The notes under the pieces were generated by a model. That model saw only the letters and a program-made list of their open reading frames with translations. It was not told the origin of the DNA and did not search any database. Below, piece by piece: positions 9,264 to 16,208 of a stretch of DNA of 32,876 bases; the first letter of the stretch is position 1, and each line of letters opens with the position of its first letter. Source of the stretch: JAFGWO01 sp965603295 (lineage in GTDB: Bacteria; BMS3Abin14). The DNA is taken from contig CBFDCL010000017.1 of NCBI GenBank assembly GCA_965603295.1, positions 1 through 32,876 on the forward strand, given 5' to 3'. Position numbers and translations under genes: made by a program.

Positions 9264-10403
9264 ATGGTCGACCTTACGGAAAAACAGAAATTTAAGCTTT
9301 TTCTTACCGGGAGCGCTCTTTCCGTGGTGGTGGCGGGTTTCCTCGCCCCTGGTGCTTTTCAGGCTCTTGCGTTTGCCTTTGGTCTGGCCTACCTTCTTGA
9401 CCCTGTGGTGGATTTTTTCGAGATGCGGGGAGTGCCGCGGCCCGTCTCCGTCATCGTCATCCTTCTTTTAATCGTCGGGATATTCGCCATCGTTCTGAGC
9501 CTCGGCATCCCCTACCTTTGGAAACAGGCGGTCCAGTTCATCCGGGAGGCCCCGGCTCTTGCGGAGCAGGCTCTGGGAAAGATCGCCAAATGGAACCTGC
9601 TTCCGGAGGAGATGACCCGGAGCGTTCCGGGGCTTCTGGAGGATCTTAAGCGGCGCATCCTGGCAGGCGGGTTCGACAACATCAAGCCCCTCGCCGCCGG
9701 TCTTTTCCAGGCGACCACCGGTGTTGTCGGTATTCTGCTCGGGATCCTCCACTTCGTCATCATTCCGGTGTTTTTCTTTTTCATTCTCAAGGATATCGAC
9801 CGGATCCACGACGGATTTAACCGCTTCGTCCCGGTTTCCCTCAGGGATCAGGTCAACGCTTATCTTGTCATGGTCGATGGTGTCCTCGGCGGGTTCATCA
9901 GGGGGCAGATTCTCGTCGCCCTCTCCTTGGCCGTCCTTTATTCCATCGGCCTCGGCCTTTCGGGGATCCGGTTCGGAGTCCTCATCGGGGTGGTGTCCGG
10001 CCTGCTTTTCATAATCCCCTATGTCGGGACCATTTTGGGCCTGCTCGCGTCCACCCTTGTCCTGATCGTGGATTTTTCGGGTTGGGGGCAGGTGATTGGC
10101 GTGGCGGCGACTTTCGGGATTGCCCAGGCCATCGAAGGGTATGTCCTCACTCCCAGGGTCGTCGGGAACCGCGTGGGCCTGAAACCGCTGGAAACCCTCA
10201 TCGCCATCCTGGTGGGGGGGGAGATAGGCGGTTTGCCGGGACTCGTTATAGCCATCCCCACCGGAGGGATCCTGAAAAAGACCATCGCCTTTCTTTTGCC
10301 CATAGAAAGCGTTGAAGATGGGGAAAGGGATGACCGGGTGTATGTGGCGGAAAAACAGTGCGAAGAGCACGGGGCGGATGGGGAAGAGGGGAAACCGGTT
10401 TGA
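9264..10403 (+). CDS. AI-2E family transporter (PerM/YdiK-type permease)
   Basis: A 379-aa polytopic inner-membrane protein of the AI-2E transporter family (PF01594 type), whose members export small molecules or serve as Na+/H+ antiporters. It shows paired N-terminal membrane segments (about 10-40 and 60-85), a soluble amphipathic region (about 90-145), and the C-terminal membrane half with LLFIIPYVGTILG and the family signature EGYVLTPRVVGNRVGLKP followed by Gly-rich GGEIGGLPG. The last 25 residues are hydrophilic and Glu/Asp-rich. The ATG has no visible Shine-Dalgarno because heptad repeats fill the leader. The TGA stop lies inside a GTTTGAGA octad. Confidence 0.92.
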   Translation: MVDLTEKQKFKLFLTGSALSVVVAGFLAPGAFQALAFAFGLAYLLDPVVDFFEMRGVPRPVSVIVILLLIVGIFAIVLSLGIPYLWKQAVQFIREAPALAEQALGKIAKWNLLPEEMTRSVPGLLEDLKRRILAGGFDNIKPLAAGLFQATTGVVGILLGILHFVIIPVFFFFILKDIDRIHDGFNRFVPVSLRDQVNAYLVMVDGVLGGFIRGQILVALSLAVLYSIGLGLSGIRFGVLIGVVSGLLFIIPYVGTILGLLASTLVLIVDFSGWGQVIGVAATFGIAQAIEGYVLTPRVVGNRVGLKPLETLIAILVGGEIGGLPGLVIAIPTGGILKKTIAFLLPIESVEDGERDDRVYVAEKQCEEHGADGEEGKPV

Positions 10404-10569
10404 GAGTTTGAGAAATTGAACAAGGTTTAACCTTTAATGTTTAACGTTTATTGGTTAAGTGCACATGTGCACCGGTGCACGAGTGCACTGATGTAAAAAC
10501 CGCAACCTCAGACTTCAAACCTCAAACAGCAAACTTCAGTAGTTCATCCTCAATTCTCAATATTCTATC
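10398..10569. repeat. Mosaic of heptad and octad blocks after the permease gene
   Basis: Blocks in order: GTTTGAGA twice (10398-10413); heptads AAGGTTT, AACCTTT, AATGTTT, AACGTTT, ATTGGTT (10422-10456); octads AGTGCACA, TGTGCACC, GGTGCACG, AGTGCACT (10458-10489); heptads CTCAGAC, TTCAAAC, CTCAAAC, AGCAAAC, TTCAGTA, GTTCATC, CTCAATT, CTCAATA, TTCTATC (10507-10569). Bases 10456-10527 recur inverted at 26135-26199. Confidence 0.9.
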
Positions 10570-10688
10570 TTTTTCCGGGAAAGTCCAATTTTCTGTTGCA
10601 AATTTTCAAACATTGTTATAAAAGGACAAACTATACACACCAAATACCGTGGAATAATATTCTAATTTTCTAATAGGAGGACGGTGCT

Positions 10689-10919
10689 ATGACCACTAAT
10701 TTCAGCCAGTCGAAAATGGCAAGTACCGGGACTGTCAATCTATGGTGCGAAAGCTGCGGAAAAAAGATCGAGGGTGAACCCTACGAAACGAGCTTCTCGG
10801 GTTGGTGCTGCGTGTTCGAGCCCATTCACTTCTGCTCAAAGGAGTGCTGGGAAACCAAAGAAAATATGTATAACGAGGAGCATTGGCCGGATCCCCCCAA
10901 AGCTCCCGAAGGGTGGTGA
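10689..10919 (+). CDS. Small Cys4 metal-binding-type protein, paralogue 1 (76 aa)
   Basis: A 76-aa soluble protein with CESC at residues 20-23 and CSKEC at 49-53, the pattern C-x2-C-x25-C-x3-C, plus a CC pair at 40-41. The arrangement and the FCSKECW ending resemble TRASH/FCS/YHS-type treble-clef zinc or copper sites (inference from pattern). ATG at 10689 follows TAGGAGG with 8 nt spacing. A close paralogue with identical Cys spacing lies at 13795-13953, on the far side of a two-component system. It could be a metal chaperone or sensor for that system; this is a hypothesis from proximity. A strong terminator follows. The 110 bp before it are AT-rich and repeat-free, and probably hold its promoter. 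Confidence 0.85.
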   Translation: MTTNFSQSKMASTGTVNLWCESCGKKIEGEPYETSFSGWCCVFEPIHFCSKECWETKENMYNEEHWPDPPKAPEGW

Positions 10920-10977
10920 TCCTGGCGAGGACGCCGTCGGGATCAGGTGCGCCGCGCAAAGGGCGCAGCGTGCTGTT

Positions 10978-11014
10978 AAAGGAGGCCTCTTTTCAAGAAG
11001 GCCTCCTTTTTTTT
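10978..11014 (+). terminator. Rho-independent terminator after Cys4 paralogue 1
   Basis: AAAGGAGGCC pairs with GGCCTCCTTT, extended by TCTT/AAGA with one bulge. The stem is followed by an unbroken T tract. It is the clearest factor-independent terminator outside the rRNA operon. Confidence 0.9.
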
Positions 11015-11300
11015 GGGGTGTTTGCTTCGGTGATTGGTGATCGGGAAAGGGTTTGATGGTTTGAGTGTTTGAAAGTTTGAAGGTTTGAAAGTGTGGTTTT
11101 TTCGGTCTCATCTTGAGGTGATCCTGTGTGTAGCGATTCCAGGGGGGTAATGAAGGATTTTGCTGCACTTTTCTTGCTTTGTCCGATGTTTCCACCTCCC
11201 CGCGTCTCCGCGTCAGTTTTTCCCCATGTTTCGCGTTCATTTTCCTTTCATCTTTGTCCTATAAAGTTTCCACGAAAGTTTTTTCTCTCTTTTTTGTGGG

Positions 11301-11333
11301 TGTCCACCGGCTGGCCGGGGCCGGTGGGCGCCC
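11301..11333. other. Stable GC hairpin in the spacer upstream of the response regulator
   Basis: CCACCGGC (11304-11311) pairs with GCCGGTGG (11320-11327) around an 8-nt loop, with GGG/CCC extending it. No T tract follows on either strand, so this is not a standard terminator. Confidence 0.5.
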
Positions 11334-11505
11334 TGATTTGTGTGATAAAATTAAAAGTCGGAGTTTGAAAGTTTGAGAGTTTGACGGTTGAAGTTTTGAT
11401 CCGTGATAAAAATACAACTCACCGATCACCAATCACCGATATAATCCTGGATTTTGGATCTAAGATTGTATCTGAGATCTATTTTGAAATTTGGAATTAG
11501 TATTT

Positions 11506-12192
11506 ATGAAGATTCTCCTTATTGAAGATTACGAGCCCCTGAGAGAGTCGGTCCGCAAGGGGCTTTTGGAGAACGGCTTCACGGTGGATGCCACCGGGGA
11601 CGGTGAGGAGGGGCTCTGGTACGCGTCTACCGGAGAATACGACGCGGTGATCCTGGACCTGAGACTGCCTGGTTTAGATGGGCTTGAGGTTCTCCGGAAA
11701 CTCCGTCGACAGGGAAGCCGCGTCCATGTCCTGATCATGACGGCGAAGGACGCAGTTCAGGATCGTGTGCTGGGCCTCGATACGGGAGCCGACGACTACC
11801 TCGTGAAACCGTTCGAATTCAGCGAACTCCTGGCCAGGATTCGCGCCCTTGTCAGGAGGAGATACGGACAGAAAGCGCCGGTGATTCGTGTTTGTGACAT
11901 TGAACTGGATACCAGTAAACGTACGGTGAAACGAAACGGAAAGACCCTCGACCTGACATTGAGGGAATACGCCATCATGGAGTTCCTTGCCAGGAAGGCC
12001 GGCCGTTTCGTCTCACGGGAGGCTATTCAGGAAGGGATCTATGACTTTGCAGCGGAACTATCCAGTAACGTCATCGATGTCTACATCGGGCGGATCAGGA
12101 GGAAACTGGAGACCGAAGGAAGGGATAAGGTGCTGCACACGAAACGCGGGTTCGGATATATGCTCGGAGATGGAGAAACATGCGATCCCTGA
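11506..12192 (+). CDS. OmpR/PhoB-family response regulator
   Basis: A 228-aa DNA-binding response regulator. The receiver domain (1-115) has the acidic pair Glu7/Asp8, phospho-acceptor Asp51 in LDLRLPG, Thr79 and Lys101 in LVKPF. The winged-helix domain (about 125-225) has LTLREYAIMEFL, the recognition segment SNVIDVYIGRIRRKL and the wing HTKRGFGYML. The ATG at 11506 gives the usual MKILLIEDYE start; a TTG at 11491 is possible. No good Shine-Dalgarno is visible. The gene overlaps the kinase gene by 13 nt, so the two are translated together. By sequence it belongs with the CusR/QseB/CopR-like group. Its regulon probably includes the flanking Cys4 genes, but no binding repeat was identified. 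Confidence 0.95.
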   Translation: MKILLIEDYEPLRESVRKGLLENGFTVDATGDGEEGLWYASTGEYDAVILDLRLPGLDGLEVLRKLRRQGSRVHVLIMTAKDAVQDRVLGLDTGADDYLVKPFEFSELLARIRALVRRRYGQKAPVIRVCDIELDTSKRTVKRNGKTLDLTLREYAIMEFLARKAGRFVSREAIQEGIYDFAAELSSNVIDVYIGRIRRKLETEGRDKVLHTKRGFGYMLGDGETCDP

Positions 12193-13658
12193 CCGGAACT
12201 CTCTTCCGGGGCGTCATCCTTGCCGCTTTGTTCGTCATGGTGGGGGCGGGGACCATTCTCTATCTGTCGGTGCGGGCACAGATGATCCGCCAGTTCGACC
12301 AATCATTGACCGACAAAGCCCGGATGCTGGCTCTCTCTGTAGAACAAAAGCATTACGGGCTGGAAGTTGATCTCGAGGAGATGAGAGCCGGGGACATGGA
12401 GGAAGCGGATAAACCGGAATATCTCTCCATCGGGAGTCCGGACGGTCGAACAATCTACCGTTCGAAGGTGCTTGATAACCTTCCCGCCACTGATAAGCAG
12501 GCCCCCCTGTCTGAAGAAAGCTGTCAATGGCACAGGATGCCCGACGGAAGAAAGTTAAGATCCGTCATTTTCTCATTCACTCCTGAAAATGATGACGAAA
12601 GGGAAGAACCGGTGTCCCAATCGGGTAATCCCGGTATTGTCATCGATACGGCGTCTGTACCGGGTGCCCGGGTGGTGGTCCGGCTTTTCAGAGATGCCTC
12701 CGACCTTTCCCTGTTCATGGAGGCCTTTCTTTTAATGCTCATTGCGACAGGTCTGGGTTCCATCGGTATCCTTTCCCTGACGATCTGGTGGGCCATCAAA
12801 AGGGGATCCGATCCTGTCAACGAGCTCGCTTCGCGGATCGAGGCGGTTGGAAAAGATGATCTGACGGTTCGATTTGATGAGGGGACAGTTCTCGTGGAAC
12901 TGGTTCCCATCGTTCACAAACTCAATCTGTTCATGGACAGGCTGGAGAGATCCTTCAACAGGGAAAGGGGTTTTACCAGCGATGCGGCTCATGAACTCAG
13001 GACCCCCCTTGCGGGTCTGAAATCCACCATCGAGGTGGCCCTTGCCAGGAAAAGGGAAAGCGGCGAGTATCGGGAAACCCTGGAACGCGCCCACGACATC
13101 GTTGGGCAGCTTGAGAGTCTGGTAAAGGGTCTCCTCACCCTGGCCCGCCTGGAAGCTGGTCAGGAACAAGCTGTCTGGTCACAGGTCCGGCTGCAAAGTT
13201 GTGTAGCCCAGGTGTGGGAAGCTTACGGCCCGGAGGCCGATAAAAAGGGTATTGAAGTTTTGCTTGAGTTAAGGAACGGGATCGTGACCACCGTGGACAG
13301 GAATATGCTTACTCTTATCCTGGATGAGCTGTTCAGAAACGCGGTCAACTATGTGGACAGCGGGGGATTCATCAAGGTGGATCTTTTCCGGCAGGGTGAG
13401 GAAACCAATCTCCGTGTCAGCAACACGGGAAGCAAAGTCAGTTCTCAGGACGCAGAGCGCGTTTTTGACAGGTTCTGGAGGGGAACCCAATCGAGAAACG
13501 ATACCGGGAAAAGGTTTGGTCTGGGTCTTCCCATCGTGGGCAAAATCGCCGAGACGATAGGCGTAAAGTTGAGAGTTGAGTCGAAAATGAACGGTGAGTT
13601 TGTGGTAACGCTGACGATGCCGGGGGAGCAGCGGGGAGGGAACCTTCAGACGCGGTGA
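12180..13658 (+). CDS. Membrane sensor histidine kinase
   Basis: The 492-aa partner kinase of the preceding regulator. Membrane helix 1 is at about 9-31, a periplasmic sensor domain at 32-178, helix 2 at about 180-206, then HAMP (about 207-260), HisKA with the phospho-acceptor His271 in SDAAHELRTPLAGLKS, and HATPase with Asn387 in LDELFRNAVNY, a degenerate first G box (SNTGSK) and FGLGLPIVGKI. The layout matches the CusS/QseC class of metal- or stress-sensing kinases. The periplasmic domain contains a Cys115/His118 pair, too little to name a ligand. ATG at 12180 is preceded by GGAGATGGAGA. Its end is embedded in GACGCGG-type octads that supply the last codons and the TGA. Confidence 0.93.
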   Translation: MRSLTGTLFRGVILAALFVMVGAGTILYLSVRAQMIRQFDQSLTDKARMLALSVEQKHYGLEVDLEEMRAGDMEEADKPEYLSIGSPDGRTIYRSKVLDNLPATDKQAPLSEESCQWHRMPDGRKLRSVIFSFTPENDDEREEPVSQSGNPGIVIDTASVPGARVVVRLFRDASDLSLFMEAFLLMLIATGLGSIGILSLTIWWAIKRGSDPVNELASRIEAVGKDDLTVRFDEGTVLVELVPIVHKLNLFMDRLERSFNRERGFTSDAAHELRTPLAGLKSTIEVALARKRESGEYRETLERAHDIVGQLESLVKGLLTLARLEAGQEQAVWSQVRLQSCVAQVWEAYGPEADKKGIEVLLELRNGIVTTVDRNMLTLILDELFRNAVNYVDSGGFIKVDLFRQGEETNLRVSNTGSKVSSQDAERVFDRFWRGTQSRNDTGKRFGLGLPIVGKIAETIGVKLRVESKMNGEFVVTLTMPGEQRGGNLQTR

Positions 13659-13680
13659 CACGGCGACGCGGCGATAAGAT
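13649..13680. repeat. GACRCGGN octads across the kinase stop codon
   Basis: GACGCGGT, GACACGGC, GACGCGGC, then the divergent GATAAGAT. The TGA stop at 13656-13658 is formed by the junction of units one and two. The family recurs at 28894-28917 and, inverted, at 11200-11215. Confidence 0.8.
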
Positions 13681-13794
13681 AATGACTATCGTAAAAAAGA
13701 TTAATATACAAATAGATATATTATTAATTTAAAGTGATACATGAGGTTTTTTTGTGCCAAAATTGGACAGTGCGTGGGTAAGGACGATGCGGCC

Positions 13795-13953
13795 ATGAAG
13801 TATTACTGCGTAGAGTGCGGGAAGGGGATCGAGGGGCAACCCTACGAGATGAGCATGGCCGCCTGGGAGGATTCGGTCGACCCGGTGTATTTCTGCAGCA
13901 AGGAATGTTGGGATAAATCCGAGGAATTCAACACCGATAACTGGCCTGATTGA
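13795..13953 (+). CDS. Small Cys4 metal-binding-type protein, paralogue 2 (52 aa)
   Basis: A 52-aa protein with CVEC at residues 5-8 and CSKEC at 34-38. It has the same C-x2-C-x25-C-x3-C spacing as the protein at 10689-10919 and shares the blocks ECGK-IEG-PYE, FCSKECW and NWPD. ATG at 13795 is preferred because AAGGA lies 10 nt upstream and the protein then begins just before the first Cys pair; an in-frame ATG at 13741 would add 18 residues (including two more Cys) but has no ribosome-binding site. The kinase gene lies immediately upstream across an AT-rich leader (13680-13740). Metal binding is inferred from the Cys pattern. Confidence 0.8.
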   Translation: MKYYCVECGKGIEGQPYEMSMAAWEDSVDPVYFCSKECWDKSEEFNTDNWPD

Positions 13954-14323
13954 AACAGTGCGGAGTGCAGTGTACAAAGTGTAAAGTGTAATAAGTACCA
14001 CCGATGCACTCTGCACAATACGCTCTGAAAAAAACTGTGAGCCAGAGAGGTTTCGTATTGATCATTTTTCTCTGACACAAAGTTACATCAAAGATATTAC
14101 TTTTAACCGGGCCTTTGGTCTTTGGACATTGGGCTTTGGCCTGTTTCATCCCTCTGGACTCTCTATAAATTCCTGTTATAATCAAGTGGTTTAAAACCGT
14201 TGAGTGAAACTAACGGTTTCAAATCAGTGCAGAGTGCAACGTGTAAAGTGTAGAGTAAAATCTTTCTCTGCACCCTGCACTCTACACTCTGCACTTGAAA
14301 TGGCATCGAACGGAGGCGAGTTC
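13954..14323. repeat. Spacer of AGTGYAR heptads in facing orientations plus a promoter
   Basis: Heptads AGTGCGG, AGTGCAG, TGTACAA, AGTGTAA, AGTGTAA lie at 13957-13991. Inverted relatives are near 14004-14028. GCCTTTG, GTCTTTG, GACATTG, GGCTTTG lie at 14111-14138 (inverse of CCAAAGN). AGTGCAG, AGTGCAA, CGTGTAA, AGTGTAG lie at 14226-14253. GCACCCT, GCACTCT, ACACTCT, GCACTTG lie at 14270-14297. The last two blocks face each other and can fold, with an 11-bp perfect outer stem (14226-14236 with 14285-14295), just before the HIT gene. Confidence 0.85.
14155..14219 (+). promoter_or_regulatory. Candidate promoter and inverted repeat upstream of the HIT-mutS-glnD operon
   Basis: TATAAT at 14177-14182 is a perfect -10 hexamer, with TGGACT 16 nt upstream as a weak -35. 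Twelve bases after it the inverted repeat AAACCGTT (14194-14201) and AACGGTTT (14212-14219) could be an operator or a leader hairpin. Confidence 0.45.
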
Positions 14324-14812
14324 GTGAGAGTGCTTTGGGCCCCCTGGCGCATGGAATACATCCTCTCGGAAAAAGGGGACCCGTGCTTTCTCTGCGAGGC
14401 CGCCCAAGCGGGACCCTCCGAGGAAAACCTTCTGCTTTACCGGGGGGAACGCTCCCTGGCGATCATGAACAGATTCCCCTACAACAATGGGCATGTCCTC
14501 GTGGCTCCCGTGGCCCATACCGCCGACCTTTCGGATCTCACCGTAGAGGAATACCGCGAAACCATGGAGTTGTTCCGTTTCAGCCTTAAAGCACTGGAAA
14601 AGCTCATGGATCCCGAAGGGTTTAACGCCGGGCTGAACCTCGGAAAAACGGGCGGTGCCGGCTTGGAGGAACACGTCCACTTTCATGTTTTACCCCGATG
14701 GAACGGGGATACCAATTTCATGCCCGTTATCTCGGACACCCGTGTCATCCCGGAGGCCCTGGTGGAGACTTACAGGGCTTTAAAGCCAATGTTTGAGGAA
14801 TACGGGAACTGA
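14324..14812 (+). CDS. HIT-family nucleotide hydrolase/transferase
   Basis: A 162-aa histidine-triad protein. These proteins hydrolyse or phosphorolyse nucleotide conjugates such as Ap4A or AMP-amidates through a His nucleophile. The triad HVHFHV is at 117-122 (His117, 119, 121), with Asn-rich LNLGKTGGAG before it. Cys21 and Cys24 in CFLC make a likely structural zinc site. The opening LWAPWRMEYI is characteristic of this bacterial branch. GTG at 14324 is chosen because GGAGG lies 7 nt upstream; an ATG at 14300 adds eight residues and follows repeats. It is the first gene of the run to glnD, although a repeat-filled 143-nt gap separates it from the next gene. The stop lies beside AAGTTTGAAG, again a repeat unit. 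Confidence 0.92.
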   Translation: MRVLWAPWRMEYILSEKGDPCFLCEAAQAGPSEENLLLYRGERSLAIMNRFPYNNGHVLVAPVAHTADLSDLTVEEYRETMELFRFSLKALEKLMDPEGFNAGLNLGKTGGAGLEEHVHFHVLPRWNGDTNFMPVISDTRVIPEALVETYRALKPMFEEYGN

Positions 14813-14940
14813 AAGTTTGAAGTTGCGGGAAAAACACCTTTAACGTTGGACGTTGGACGTTAGACGTTGGACGTTAGACGTTGGACGTTAGACGTTGGAC
14901 GATTTCTCTGAACTCTGGACCCTGGATTCTGGACTCGAAC
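14813..14940. repeat. Eight ACGTTRG heptads, then CTCTGGA heptads
   Basis: After AAGTTTGAAGTTGCGGG (14813-14829) come ACGTTGG, ACGTTGG, ACGTTAG, ACGTTGG, ACGTTAG, ACGTTGG, ACGTTAG, ACGTTGG at 14843-14898. CTCTGAA, CTCTGGA, CCCTGGA, TTCTGGA, CTCGAAC follow at 14906-14940. The ACGTTGG family recurs at 32763-32783 and inverted at 32634-32661. Confidence 0.95.
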
Positions 14941-14955
14941 AATGGAGCCCCTCCC

Positions 14956-15384
14956 ATGAAATATCTTTATGCACTAACCGTTTTACTCATGGCCCTGATC
15001 CTTGCCGCATTTATTCAGCAGAACGGACAGGATGTGGTCCTGAAATACTTCTACTGGCGGACTGTGCCTCTTCCCCTGTCCCTTTTCATGATCCTCGCTT
15101 TCGCGGGAGGTTACGCACTGGCCGTGGTCGTGGGACTCTCCACCGGGATCCGGGGAAGGTTGCGCACTATGAACGCTCAAAGGGAGGCCAGGAGACTTCG
15201 CGCCGAGTTGGGAAGCCTCAAGGAAAGCCGGGAAGCTGATTTTTCAACGGTTTCCTTTTCCGATACGGGCTCCGTCCCACCGCGGGCCGGCGATGTTGAT
15301 GAGACGGGGGAAAAGGAGCCCGGGCCTCCCGGGGATGGCGGTGATGGTGTGGAAACCGGAGGGGAGGAGAAGGGGGAACGTTGA
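14956..15384 (+). CDS. LapA-domain (DUF1049) inner-membrane protein
   Basis: A 142-aa protein with two membrane helices (about 3-20 and 41-63) joined by a short segment with NGQDVVLKYFYW. This is the usual LapA/DUF1049 pattern, linked in enterobacteria to lipopolysaccharide assembly. A basic, Arg-rich coiled segment (66-95) and an acidic, Gly/Glu-rich tail face the cytoplasm. ATG at 14956 follows GGAG with 8 nt spacing, just after the heptad block. The stop TGA overlaps the TTG start of the next gene as TTGA. Confidence 0.85.
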   Translation: MKYLYALTVLLMALILAAFIQQNGQDVVLKYFYWRTVPLPLSLFMILAFAGGYALAVVVGLSTGIRGRLRTMNAQREARRLRAELGSLKESREADFSTVSFSDTGSVPPRAGDVDETGEKEPGPPGDGGDGVETGGEEKGER

Positions 15385-16208
15385 GCGGCCCCTCACGCGA
15401 AAAGCAAGGTCTTTTCCCCTTAACAGGATTTGTACTGCTTCTGGCCGGTTCCCTGGTCCTGGCCGGGTTCGTCGGGCCTGTTTTTCCGGATTCCACGGAC
15501 AGTCTTACCCTGGGGGAAGCGTTTTACATGACCGGGGATCTTGCAGGCGCCTCGGGAAAGCTCGGGGAAGCGGCCAGATCGGACCAGGCCAGCCGTGCTT
15601 TTCGTGCCCTGTACCTACTTGGTCGCATCAGTCTCCTCCAGGGAGATTTCCGGCAAAGCAAAGAGTTTTTTGAAAGGGCGGCGGATATCGGCCGGGACTC
15701 AGGGAGAAGGTGGATGGCCCTGGCAGGGATCGGTGACGCCCTTTTTGGGAGCGGTCGGCACGAGGAGGCTGTCCGCAGGTACAGGCTTGCTGTCGGTGAG
15801 GCCTCCCCGGGTGTGGACAGGGCGGTCATCGAGGTCAAGATGGCCCTCTGCGAGCATGAACTGGGGCATCAGAACGAAGCGACGGCGCGCCTTGGCAAGG
15901 CGCTTTCGAAGATCCCCCTGCTGTCAGGCTGGGTGGGCCGTGAGGAGGAGTTTTATCATTCCATGTCCATGATCGGTTTTGGTGCCCCTGCCTCAAATGG
16001 GGAGAAGATCCTCCTCCTTCTGGGACCTGTGGAGGGAACGGTTCCCCTTTACGACCTGATTGGCCCCGATGTCCCGGTGAAGGAGGTCTGGAAGCAGGGG
16101 AAGGTATTCCTCGAGATCGGTCCCCTGGGTGACGTGGTGGAAGCCATGATCCTCTCCGAGAAGATTCGGGCTGCATCCCCCCTTCCACTGGAGATCCTGA
16201 CCCGTTGA
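15381..16208 (+). CDS. TPR-repeat membrane-anchored protein, possible SPOR-like C-terminus
   Basis: A 275-aa protein with an N-terminal hydrophobic segment (about 14-34) that should anchor or export it. It is followed by TPR-like helical pairs from about 37 to 185 (LGEAFYMTGDLAGASGKLGE, ALYLLGRISLLQGDFRQSKEF, ALAGIGDALFGSGRHEEAV). The last 75 residues end in GKVFLEIGPLGDVVEAMILS, which resembles a SPOR domain strand-helix, though weakly. Start TTG at 15381 overlaps the previous stop (TTGA) and follows GGGGGAA. It is coupled to mutS in the same manner. A periplasmic scaffold role is plausible; the exact function is unknown. Confidence 0.8.
   Translation: MSGPSREKQGLFPLTGFVLLLAGSLVLAGFVGPVFPDSTDSLTLGEAFYMTGDLAGASGKLGEAARSDQASRAFRALYLLGRISLLQGDFRQSKEFFERAADIGRDSGRRWMALAGIGDALFGSGRHEEAVRRYRLAVGEASPGVDRAVIEVKMALCEHELGHQNEATARLGKALSKIPLLSGWVGREEEFYHSMSMIGFGAPASNGEKILLLLGPVEGTVPLYDLIGPDVPVKEVWKQGKVFLEIGPLGDVVEAMILSEKIRAASPLPLEILTR

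Larger units (their letters stand above)
10920..11505. other. Long spacer with GTTTGARA octads and CACCRAT heptads
   Basis: Apart from the terminator, no gene is supported. GGTGATT, GGTGATC sit at 11029-11042. Five GTTTGA octads (GGTTTGAT, GGTTTGAG, TGTTTGAA, AGTTTGAA, GGTTTGAA) lie at 11050-11089. CCGCGTCT, CCGCGTCA are at 11200-11215. AGTTTGAA, AGTTTGAG, AGTTTGAC are at 11362-11385. CACCGAT, CACCAAT, CACCGAT, ATAATCC, TGGATTT, TGGATCT run from 11420 to 11461. The region 11100-11300 shows no clear structure beyond pyrimidine-rich tracts. Confidence 0.7.

Noticed and set aside
9468..10370. 300-aa antisense frame
   Set aside because: It is the shadow of the AI-2E permease in a GC-rich gene; hydrophilic low-complexity product and no start signal.
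11301..11333. Rho-independent terminator
   Set aside because: The hairpin is stable but lacks a T tract on either strand.
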